Source of the DNA: Arthrobacter sp. H35-D1
Lineage (GTDB): Bacteria > Actinomycetota > Actinomycetes > Actinomycetales > Micrococcaceae
Assembly: GCF_030063185.1 (NCBI RefSeq)
Contig: NZ_JASISP010000009.1
Location: 24,770 to 88,769 of the forward strand
DNA length: 64,000 bases
Direction: 5' to 3'
Below the pieces are notes generated by a model. That model was given only the letters and a program-made list of their open reading frames with translations, did not search any database and was not told where the DNA came from. The translations under genes were made by a program, and so were the position numbers. Positions 52,929-60,664 of this stretch are shown here, in pieces (within the stretch, counting starts at the first letter, position 1; the number at the start of each line of letters is the position of its first letter).

Positions 52929-53445
52929 CTACAGCTCCCCGTCCACAGCCTTAACGGTGATGGTGCGCGCCTGCAGGCCGCTGCCCGCACCCGAATATGG
53001 CACCTTGTCGTCCTCGCCGGAGACGCGCAGCCGTTGGGTCACGGTGACGCCGCCCTTCCCTGCGACCACGGAATCCACCACAGTGCCGCAGCGGCTGAGC
53101 TGCGCAATCGGGTATTTCACCTGCACGGCGTTGGCGCCGTCGGCCACCCACAAATACCAGAGGCTCTCAAAGCCGTTCCCATCGAGGCGGTTGATGGCGG
53201 CCGCTGCGTCGTCGCCGCCACGCCAGTCTCTCCCGCGCCACCAGTCTCCCCTGATCCACCATCGCGGGGCCAGCACCTCCCATGATTGGAGGTTGGGCCC
53301 CGGCGACGGGAGGAGGCTGGTTCCCGGCACCGTTGGCGGAACTTCCTGCCGAAGTTCCGGTGGCCGTCTGCGTGGTTGTGGCCTCCGCCGAGTCAGCCAG
53401 CGGTTGCCGTATTTCGGAGGCGCACGCAGTCAGTCCTGAGACCAT
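52929..53445 (-). pseudogene. Decayed lipoprotein gene with frameshift
   Basis: In one frame (from ATG 53445) a lipobox GLTACASE and a Thr/Ser/Gly-rich spacer are visible. The hydrophobic signal part (IGPLPLALCALMVSG) lies upstream of that ATG with no usable start codon. The continuation switches to another frame: the conserved-looking NRLDGNGFESLWYLWVADGA, RCGTVVDSVVAGKGGVTVTQ and LQARTITVKAVDGEL lie in the frame ending at 52929. At least one frameshift near 53280 and loss of the start codon are implied. The original was an exported lipoprotein of unknown role. Confidence 0.6.
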
Positions 53446-53652
53446 CAGCGCACAGAGGGCCAGGGGTAGTGGCCCGATGCGTATGCGATGATGCCAGCCT
53501 TTGGCTCGGCAGGAGTGCTATGCATTGAACTTATGGCCGCAGCGTGTGGGTGTCAAAGAATATTTCCCTGCACCCGCCATGGAGCTTGGCTAGGGGCATG
53601 GAAAACTGAGCAGCCGGCAATGGGAGGCACCGTCTTGCTTGGAACTCTTGAG

Positions 53653-54204
53653 TTACTTGGAGTTCTTTTCGACAAACAAGCACTCTGCAGGCTTGTGGCT
53701 GGTGGACGTCTGGCTGGCAACTTCCTGGCCGTCAATGCTGATGGAGCAGGAGATTTCTCCGGTGCCACCGGACGGGTACTTGCCCAGCACCAGAATCTTG
53801 GTGAAGACGGAATCCGTCGGCACGGTGAGCTCCTGGCTGAACGGCAGCTTCTCCGTCTTCATCTCGCCGCCGCTTTCCTTGCCATCGGCGGTGATGACCA
53901 ATGCCTTGACGAGGCCGTCACTCTTGGCACCTTTCACCTGCAGGGTGACCTGCCTGCCGGCCGGGGCACTCGTGGCCTTTTTGCTGGCCTCGGCCGGCGT
54001 GGCGACGGGTGCGGTGACAGCGCCCTCCGTGGCAGTTTCCGTGGCAGTGACTTCTTGGGTTGCTGAGGCGGCGCTCGAGGATTCCGCGGCGGGGGCCGGG
54101 GCATCCGTGGAGCAGCCGGCCAAGGAGAGGCCCAGCATCACCAAGGAGGCTCCTGCAAGTACTGGCAGGGAGAATTTTTTAGCTGTTTTCTTCTGAGTGG
54201 TCAT
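53653..54204 (-). CDS. MmpS-like lipoprotein
   Basis: A 183-residue lipoprotein: signal SLPVLAGASLVMLGLSLAGC with lipobox Cys, an Ala/Ser/Thr/Glu spacer, then a beta-sandwich domain with SDGLVKALVITADGKESGG, TVPTDSVFTKILVLG and GEISCSISIDGQEVASQTS. The last part resembles the MmpS/transport accessory fold with its disulfide Cys pair (SCSI, ECLF). It is anchored outside the membrane. A start at GTG 54222 is possible. No MmpL partner is near. Confidence 0.75.
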   Translation of the reverse strand: MTTQKKTAKKFSLPVLAGASLVMLGLSLAGCSTDAPAPAAESSSAASATQEVTATETATEGAVTAPVATPAEASKKATSAPAGRQVTLQVKGAKSDGLVKALVITADGKESGGEMKTEKLPFSQELTVPTDSVFTKILVLGKYPSGGTGEISCSISIDGQEVASQTSTSHKPAECLFVEKNSK

Positions 54205-54626
54205 GTGTTCATGATTGCCCACCCGGACTCTTGAACAAATCCAACTGGTGGCGAAAAAGGCCTGTTTCTCTCATAAACAAGCTGTTTTCCCGCAATGCTC
54301 GTTGCCGCGGACACCCCTCCGAGTGCAATGGCGTTGGGTCTGGAGCCGCAGTGCACTTCCGCTTGCCTGCAAGCTTCCCGCTGGAATTATGGCCGCACAC
54401 GCACCGCAACCGGGCGTGTTTTTAGCAGAAATACCGGCCTGTGGCGAAGCACACAACATTCTAATGTGCCTTCCGGCCGCAGCTCGCTGTCGGCTTCACA
54501 ATCTGCATGGCCCCGTTGACCGTTGTCCACCGCTGTTGTGGGGCTCCGGTTGGCAGCCCCACCACAGTGGCGCCTCGCTGGAATTCTGCGCCAATATTAG
54601 GGGCGGCTGCGACCGGTGTCTCCGTT
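54205..54626. other. Intergenic region between MmpS-like gene and dprE2
   Basis: No supported gene. The stretch should contain the MmpS-like promoter and the 3' end of the dprE2 transcript. I saw no clear terminator. Confidence 0.45.
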
Positions 54627-55376
54627 TTATCTCAGTGCCGGAGGCAGGACAGGGCGGGGAAGAATTCTGAGCAGGAGAATCGCCCAGCGCATTTTCTTGG
54701 GGACCCAGACCACGCTCTTTCCGCTCCGGAGTGCCTGGGCAACTTGGTGTCCTGTTGCCTGTGGCGTTGAAGCGAGTGGGGGTGGTGTCAGGTGCGCGGT
54801 CATGGGCGTGGACACGAATCCGGGTCTGACCAGCAGGGTCCTGACTCCTTGGGCTGTCATTGACGCCGTGGTGGTTCGGACCAGGGTGTCGATTCCTTGT
54901 TTTGCGATTGCATAGTCCAAGATTGCTTCGCGGGGGCGAACGGCGGCGGCGGAAGAGAGCACGATGAGCGTCCCGGAGCCTTGGCTGGCCAGGAGTCGCT
55001 GGCTGCTGCGGATGAGCAGGGCGGGTCCCACAAGGTTCGTGGTGAGGGTTGTTTCAGGTGTTTGGGGCTCGCCCATGGTTCCGATGGCCATGATCACTGC
55101 ATCTACGGGGCTTGTTGTGCCGCCAATGAGGTTTTGGGCGTTCAGGAGGACATCGTGGGTTTCGTTGAGCGTCATTGTCGTGTTGTAGGTGGCTTCCGTG
55201 ACGGTGTGGCCTTTGCCCCGCAGCAGGTGGGCGGCGGCTGTTTGTTTGCTGCTGGAGCGTCCCACGAGACAGATTGCCGCGTGGGGTGCGCTGGTTTGGT
55301 CAACGATGGCGAGCCCTATTTCTGAGCTGCCACCCAGCAAAATGATGCGTTTAAAGGGTTGGTTGTGAGCGGTCAT
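54627..55376 (-). CDS. dprE2: DprE2-like decaprenylphosphoryl 2-keto-pentose reductase
   Basis: A 249-residue SDR matching DprE2, which reduces the keto intermediate made by DprE1 to decaprenylphosphoryl arabinose. The cofactor motif is RIILLGGSSEIGLAI, NAG is replaced by MAIGTMG, and the active site is SSAAAVRPREAILDYAIAKQG (Ser and YxxxK). A C-terminal hydrophobic end, WAILLLRILPRPVLP, is typical of the family. The ATG overlaps the dprE1 stop, so the two-step epimerase is translationally coupled. Confidence 0.9.
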   Translation of the reverse strand: MTAHNQPFKRIILLGGSSEIGLAIVDQTSAPHAAICLVGRSSSKQTAAAHLLRGKGHTVTEATYNTTMTLNETHDVLLNAQNLIGGTTSPVDAVIMAIGTMGEPQTPETTLTTNLVGPALLIRSSQRLLASQGSGTLIVLSSAAAVRPREAILDYAIAKQGIDTLVRTTTASMTAQGVRTLLVRPGFVSTPMTAHLTPPPLASTPQATGHQVAQALRSGKSVVWVPKKMRWAILLLRILPRPVLPPALR

Positions 55377-56779
55377 GATGGCAACTCCAGGAGGTTGAGT
55401 CTTTGGGAGAGCAGGGAGCCCATTTTTTGGGTTGGGTCCAGGCGGGATCTGGCTTCCTGCCAGCGGAGCAGTTGTGGATACATCAGGGGAAGCATCCGGG
55501 CAGAGAGCCGACTGTCCTTGCTGAGGTAGACCCGTCCTCCTGCGTTGGCGACCACCGTGTCGAGGTGGGAAAGGACCGTTGCCAGTCCCGGGGAACGGGC
55601 GGGAAAGTCCAGCGCCAGGGTCCATCCTGGCTGTGGGAACGACAGCAGGCCTTTCCCTGAAGCGCCGAAGGGCTTCAGTACGGCAAGGGCAGGGACTTCT
55701 CCGGCGCGTTGAAGGTTTTCCAGAATATGCCGCAGGGTCTTCGTGCCGCTGGTGGGGACGGAGAACTGGTATTGGATCAATCCCTGCTTTCCGAACGCGG
55801 CGGGCCAGAAGTCCGCCCCGTCCAGTGGGTTAAGTGCCGTGGTGAAGTGAACCATCTTGGCGCTGGCGCTCACGGGAAGGTTCCAGCGCATTGCGTTTGC
55901 TGCAGCAACACTGCGGTGGTTCACGATTCCAGGTCCGGGGAAGGAGTGGATGGTGCGCATCGTGGTGCCGTGCGGTGCCAGTTGTTCTCCTTTCCTGCCT
56001 GCGGGCAGCATCTCTGACGTCGCAGGTGTGCTGACATCGACCAATCCGCGCAGCTGGTGGTGGGCTGCGTCTATCCAGGCCACGGCATGGGAGGGGGTTT
56101 GCGCCGAGGCGGTGATGATGTCCATGGACTCTTCCAGCGATCTTGCTTTCCGACGAACAACGCGCAGGTAGGACGTTTCCACCCGTTGGAGCTGGAGCGT
56201 GGCGGAGACAATGACGCCGGTCAGTCCCATTCCACCGACCGTGGCCCAAAAATCCTCGGGGTGGGCATCCGGAGAAAGTCGCAGGATGTCCCCGGAGGCA
56301 AGCATGAGTTCCAATTGAAGAACGTGATCACCGAAGGATCCTTGGTGTGGGTGGTTCTTTCCGTGGACATCGCTGGCTATGGCCCCGCCAACCGTGATGT
56401 GGGAGGTGCCAGGGAGCACTGGAAGTGCCCAGCCTTCGGGAATGGATACCTGATGCAGGGCCTGCAGTGTTGCGCCGGCGTCCGAGACGAGGACACCAGT
56501 CCCTGGATCGAAGGACCGAATGGTTGCGTAGCCTGTGAGATCGATGGTGTGGTGCCCGATCGCAGCGTCCCCGTAGCTGCGGCCAGCTCCACGGACGGTG
56601 ACAGGGCCCCTGGATGTGCTGATGAGGTCTTGGATCTGGTGTGCCGAGGTGGGACGGTCGAGGTGGGCGCGGGTGGGGGTGGTCCGTCCCCACCCGGTGA
56701 TCGTGCGCTCGTGGGTGGAGGCCAATTCATTGTGGCTGTCACAGCGGACTGGCGATGACTGTGGGTTGGGGGTTTTCAT
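55373..56779 (-). CDS. dprE1: DprE1-like decaprenylphosphoryl-ribose 2-epimerase oxidase subunit
   Basis: A 468-residue FAD enzyme of the VAO type that oxidises decaprenylphosphoryl ribose. The FAD site has VRGAGRSYGDAA and the loop VGGAIASDVHGKNH (His139, equal to M. tuberculosis His132). The active-site Lys is K421 in YLSKDSR. At the position of the mycobacterial Cys387 (GWNVCVDFP) this protein has Ala389 (WTLALDFP), so covalent benzothiazinone inhibitors should not bind covalently. GGAG lies five bases before the ATG. It lies in the unit UbiA-DprE1-DprE2. Confidence 0.92.
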   Translation of the reverse strand: MKTPNPQSSPVRCDSHNELASTHERTITGWGRTTPTRAHLDRPTSAHQIQDLISTSRGPVTVRGAGRSYGDAAIGHHTIDLTGYATIRSFDPGTGVLVSDAGATLQALHQVSIPEGWALPVLPGTSHITVGGAIASDVHGKNHPHQGSFGDHVLQLELMLASGDILRLSPDAHPEDFWATVGGMGLTGVIVSATLQLQRVETSYLRVVRRKARSLEESMDIITASAQTPSHAVAWIDAAHHQLRGLVDVSTPATSEMLPAGRKGEQLAPHGTTMRTIHSFPGPGIVNHRSVAAANAMRWNLPVSASAKMVHFTTALNPLDGADFWPAAFGKQGLIQYQFSVPTSGTKTLRHILENLQRAGEVPALAVLKPFGASGKGLLSFPQPGWTLALDFPARSPGLATVLSHLDTVVANAGGRVYLSKDSRLSARMLPLMYPQLLRWQEARSRLDPTQKMGSLLSQRLNLLELPS

Positions 56780-56840
56780 GGCTTCTCCGACGGGCTGGGC
56801 AATTGTGTGGGCTGGCGGGTCCGGTGAACGAGGAACTCAC

Positions 56841-57839
56841 TCATCGTGCGACGGTCATGTAGATTCCTGCCATGGCGGGGGCCAACCAGGCAATCGCTGC
56901 CGCTGCCAGGAACACGTCGCTGAACATTAGATGTTCAGGGCGTTGCCCATCGCCACGCGAGCAGAGATAGCCGTAGCGCAGGAGGGTGGCAATGAACGGC
57001 AGGATGGAGACTTGGATGAGGGCCGATCCCCAAGGAGTCCCGGGGTATTGGACGGCCCAGAGCGAATAGCAGATGATCGCACTGGTGAGAGCGAGGGTTA
57101 GTGTCTGCTCGAGCCAGCTTTTGCTGTAGAGCGACAAGGTGGCGCGGCTGGTTGGCAGGAGCGAACCCGCAACTCCGGCGGGCTGCATGCCGGTGTTCTG
57201 GGATTGGAGTTCAGCCTGTCGTTTGGCGGTGACGATGTACAGCGCTCCGAAGAACGTGACCAGCAAAAACCAGGAAGTCACCGCGACGCCCGTGGCCAGC
57301 GCTCCTGTCCCCGCACGCAGGACGAAGCCCATGGCGACAACGAGGATGTCAAGGACGGCGAATCGTTTCAGGTAGAGAGAATACGTTGTGGTCAGCACGA
57401 GGTAAGTGCACAGGCCAACGAGCGTCAGCCACCCCACGGTCATCGCCGTGATCAATGCTGCAGCTGCCAGGATCAGAGCTGCCACGTACCCAACTTTGGT
57501 GCTGATCCGCCCGGATGCAAAGGGTCGGTGGCATTTGGTGGGGTGCCTGCGGTCTGCGGCAATGTCGCGCAGGTCATTGAGGAAGTATGTTGCCGCCGAG
57601 CCAAGAGTGAAGGCCACCGCTGCCAGAAGCGCGTGCACGGCAACGTTGGGTTCGGTGAGGACTCCGGCCGCAGCCGGGGCGGCAAAGAGGAGAAGGTTCT
57701 TCGGCCATTGGGTCGGCCTGGCTGCGGCGAAGAGGCTGGCGATGGTCCCGGAGTGTGACTCTGCCTGGGTTTTTCCAGCTTGCTCGCGCAGTGGTGCGTC
57801 CGGGGAGGGCAGTGGCAGGCCTGCTGTGAGCTCGGTCAT
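56841..57839 (-). CDS. ubiA: UbiA-family polyprenyl-phosphate phosphoribosyltransferase
   Basis: A 332-residue membrane prenyltransferase with about nine helices. The first Asp-rich site is NDLRDIAADRRHP and the second is YSLYLKRFAVLDILVVAMGF. Sequence around ARPTQWPKNLLLFAAPAAAG matches the mycobacterial Rv3806c type, which makes decaprenylphosphoryl-5-phosphoribose from PRPP. AGGAG precedes the start. With dprE1/dprE2 downstream and a PAP2 phosphatase upstream, all four steps to polyprenylphosphoryl arabinose are represented. Confidence 0.9.
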   Translation of the reverse strand: MTELTAGLPLPSPDAPLREQAGKTQAESHSGTIASLFAAARPTQWPKNLLLFAAPAAAGVLTEPNVAVHALLAAVAFTLGSAATYFLNDLRDIAADRRHPTKCHRPFASGRISTKVGYVAALILAAAALITAMTVGWLTLVGLCTYLVLTTTYSLYLKRFAVLDILVVAMGFVLRAGTGALATGVAVTSWFLLVTFFGALYIVTAKRQAELQSQNTGMQPAGVAGSLLPTSRATLSLYSKSWLEQTLTLALTSAIICYSLWAVQYPGTPWGSALIQVSILPFIATLLRYGYLCSRGDGQRPEHLMFSDVFLAAAAIAWLAPAMAGIYMTVAR

Positions 57840-57860
57840 GATCGCTCCTGGTGGGTGTGG

Positions 57861-59060
57861 CTATTTCACGGTGAGATAAAAGAAGTCGCGCTGGTCTGGG
57901 TTCAGATAGCGGTCGGATGAGTTGGGCATGCCGGGCAGCAGCTTCGTGGGAACTGAGGTGGTTCCTTGGGGTGCCCAGGAGGAGAAGTTGACTTGCCCGG
58001 AGTGAATGTCCAGTTCCATTCCTTGGATTGCTCCAGCTTGAACGAGTGTTTTGGCGAGGGTTTCCAAGGTGAGGCCATCTCCGGCGACGTAAATCAGATT
58101 CCCGTTGGCGTCCGTGCCCAGCCCGGATCTCCAAGTGAATTGAAGTTGGTTTTTGGCACTTCCCCACGTTCCTCCAGCATTGCTGGTGAGGCCCGGTTCT
58201 GGATGGCCGTTGGCGACGATCAGGTGAAGGTTTTGCCGGACAGCTGCAACCTGCGGTGTCATCCAAACACCCTGGTTCCACGCACCGATCCCGATGCGTC
58301 CGTCCTTGGTGATGACCGCTGAGGCTTCCCCGGTGATGAGAGCCCTGGAGTACTGGCCGTTGAAGTAGAAACCTCCGCTAATGTCCTTGGCTTTGAAACC
58401 GGCGTTGAAAGTCGCCAAAAGGTGGCTGACATCGTTTCTCGGGACGGCGGCGTTCCCTGGCCACGTGTTGGTGTCGGGTTGTCGAGTGCCGGCAACCAGG
58501 TGGGCGGTACTGGCTGCTTGGCGGATCAGCGCCACCCCGGCAATGACGCTGGGGTGGTTGTCGTCAGGCTGAATAAACGAGGTGTAAATGGCCGGCTTCC
58601 CATCGGAACCCAGTTGACCGGGCAGCCATTGCCCTTCATTGGGGAGGGATGTTCCCGAGGCGTGGTTGACTTTCAACACCGGCAAAGTTGCGCCAACCGG
58701 GACAGGAGCCATGAGCGCGTGGGGAACGGCACCTGGCTCCGGCCTGGCCCCCGAGGGTGCATTGTTGGTGTAATACCAATTTTCAACGGCGTTGACGAGG
58801 TCGTTGGCACCGTTGTTGCGCATCCATCCAACAGACCTGTCAGCGAAAGAAGCGTTGCCTGGATACGTTAGCGCTTGGGCGTAGGAACCGACAGGGATAA
58901 TCGACAGGCACAGCAACCCGATCAAAACGAATCTGCGGATACGTCGAGCACGCACAGACCGTGGCTTCTTCCCGCGATTCTTGTCCTGGCGTTCCAGCGG
59001 TTCCACCGTGTCGGGTTCCAGCGGCACCTCATCGCACTGCGGAGAGTATGGGGGTCTCAT
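57861..59060 (-). CDS. Phosphodiester glycosidase (NAGPA domain) membrane protein
   Basis: A 399-residue protein with a basic cytoplasmic N-terminus, one membrane helix (RFVLIGLLCLSIIPVGSYA, about 42-61) and an extracellular phosphodiester glycosidase domain. Family marks are ATFNAGFKAKDISGGFYFNG, HLIVANGHPEPGLTSN and GLTLETLAKTLVQAGAIQGM with ELDIHSG. Relatives remove N-acetylglucosamine or cleave sugar phosphodiesters, so an action on a phosphodiester-linked envelope sugar is inferred. AGGAGG lies five bases upstream. It is 21 bases before ubiA, in the same operon. Confidence 0.85.
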   Translation of the reverse strand: MRPPYSPQCDEVPLEPDTVEPLERQDKNRGKKPRSVRARRIRRFVLIGLLCLSIIPVGSYAQALTYPGNASFADRSVGWMRNNGANDLVNAVENWYYTNNAPSGARPEPGAVPHALMAPVPVGATLPVLKVNHASGTSLPNEGQWLPGQLGSDGKPAIYTSFIQPDDNHPSVIAGVALIRQAASTAHLVAGTRQPDTNTWPGNAAVPRNDVSHLLATFNAGFKAKDISGGFYFNGQYSRALITGEASAVITKDGRIGIGAWNQGVWMTPQVAAVRQNLHLIVANGHPEPGLTSNAGGTWGSAKNQLQFTWRSGLGTDANGNLIYVAGDGLTLETLAKTLVQAGAIQGMELDIHSGQVNFSSWAPQGTTSVPTKLLPGMPNSSDRYLNPDQRDFFYLTVK

Positions 59061-59369
59061 GGGTCCTCCTTCGATACTGCGCCGTGTGGTCTCTGATATG
59101 TGCCACTATCCGCGCCCTTGGATAAGACAATGCTGAGAAAGCCACACCGGCTCAGCCACTTCTCAGAAAGTGGACACGAGAGTTCGCTGGCACACGCCCC
59201 CAGGGGCCAGGGAACACCCGTGTCCAACGCCACCAGCTGATCGCAGGACGCACACTCGAGACGACCCGGATCGCTGCAATTCTCTGGATCTGCTTCTGTG
59301 GGGTTGAGACGATCACTATGTGAATCCGTCGCAGGCGTGGTGTGGCAACCCGTGCCCGGCGGTGGCCCG
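59061..59369. other. Intergenic region upstream of the glycosidase gene
   Basis: The 309-base spacer to the SGNH gene holds no gene. It is the longest gap in the envelope cluster, so an internal promoter for glycosidase-ubiA-dprE1-dprE2 is likely here. I could not assign -35/-10 boxes with confidence. Confidence 0.4.
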
Positions 59370-60596
59370 CTACTTGTTGAGGGTTGGCAACTTGAAGACT
59401 TGCAACTTGAGGGCTTTCAACAGGGCTTGGGCATAAATGACGGCCACAAGGTTCTGCCCGGCTTGGGTCAGGTGGACGTTGTCCTTGTAATCCGCGCTTG
59501 CGGTTGTGGCCATGCCGGCCACACTGACGTGAATGAATCCTTGGGATCCGGCGGCATCGGTGATCAGCTGGTCAAGGTACCGTCTTTTGGCGTGGCGGGC
59601 AGCGTCGGTGGACATGACACCGTTGACGATGATCGGAGTCTTCGGGTACAGACGGCGCAGCTCGGCCCAAGTTTTGGTGGCGTGGGCGATGATGTCGGCG
59701 TCGGAGGCCTGGGCGGTTGCGTCGTTGCCGCCCAGGGTGACGAAAATGGCTCCGGGGTTTCCTTGCGGAAGAAGCATCCGGTGGGTTGCAACGACTTCGT
59801 CCGGTGTTCCGCCGGTTGCCCTCGTGGCTCGGGTATATCCCCAGCCGCCATAGCCCAATTCGATCTTCTTGGAAAATCCGGCAGCACGGGCTCCCTGCTC
59901 TGTCCAGGAATCCCCATTGAGCTGGGAGTCACCGATGATGATGGCAGTATTCTCATCAACCGTGGCGGTTGAGTAGAGTGCCTTGGTCTGCGGATCCCAG
60001 ATCGTTTCCGTCGATTGAAACCCCGTGTGGACACCACGGGCGTCCCGCCAGGAATCCTTCACCGGCCAGTTGAAGAGTTTGCGGTTTTGGGTCCAAGCCT
60101 TGTAGGTTTCCGGATCGACGATTTTTACGCCTGTGGGCCCCTGGACCAGGTCTCCGCCGGAGAATTGCTGAACCCGGGTGTCCCCGGCTGCTGCCTCCTC
60201 CCCTTTCGGGAAACCGAGCGGTCCCGCCGGTCCGCCCAGTGCCATGTATCGGCGTTCAATATTTCCACTGGTGGTTGTGTGCCAAGCTGTCGACGGCGAC
60301 CAGTAGATGACTCCATGCTCGAATTCCTGGACTCGCCCGTTCCCCACGGGGTACTCGTTGGTGGTTGGAGATCCCAACGGGCCCTCCCCTGCCCCGGTTG
60401 ACAACCAGTGATTGCGCAAGGTGGTGTTGGCGTCGACGCTGTGGTGGGTCGCCGCTGCTTGTTCCGTGGTGCGTTGCCGGGTGAGATCGTCGGCGTTGGC
60501 ACTGCTCAAGGCAAGAGTCAACACCACAATGATGGTGCAGGTTCTCGTGGCCTTGGCCAGGGTGAAGGCAAGTACCCTGCCCTGGTGCGGTGTCAT
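59370..60596 (-). CDS. Exported LGFP-repeat SGNH hydrolase
   Basis: A 408-residue secreted protein. A signal peptide (TIIVVLTLALSSANADD) is followed by two LGFP-type repeats (GPLGSPTTNEYPVGNGRVQEF, then GPLGFPKGEEAAAGDTRVQQF), shown in part. The SGNH hydrolase domain follows: IIIGDSQLNGDSW (block I Ser), VTLGGNDATAQ (Asn), and DNVHLTQAG (Asp and His). LGFP repeats are known from mycolic-acid-bearing actinobacteria and are thought to hold proteins to arabinogalactan. The enzyme may act as an acyl esterase or transferase on envelope sugars. Confidence 0.86.
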   Translation of the reverse strand: MTPHQGRVLAFTLAKATRTCTIIVVLTLALSSANADDLTRQRTTEQAAATHHSVDANTTLRNHWLSTGAGEGPLGSPTTNEYPVGNGRVQEFEHGVIYWSPSTAWHTTTSGNIERRYMALGGPAGPLGFPKGEEAAAGDTRVQQFSGGDLVQGPTGVKIVDPETYKAWTQNRKLFNWPVKDSWRDARGVHTGFQSTETIWDPQTKALYSTATVDENTAIIIGDSQLNGDSWTEQGARAAGFSKKIELGYGGWGYTRATRATGGTPDEVVATHRMLLPQGNPGAIFVTLGGNDATAQASDADIIAHATKTWAELRRLYPKTPIIVNGVMSTDAARHAKRRYLDQLITDAAGSQGFIHVSVAGMATTASADYKDNVHLTQAGQNLVAVIYAQALLKALKLQVFKLPTLNK

Positions 60597-60664
60597 TGCT
60601 CAGGCTCGCGCAAAATCGTGGTGGGCATGGACGGGTGGGAGCGGGTGCTGGGCTGGGCACCGAA

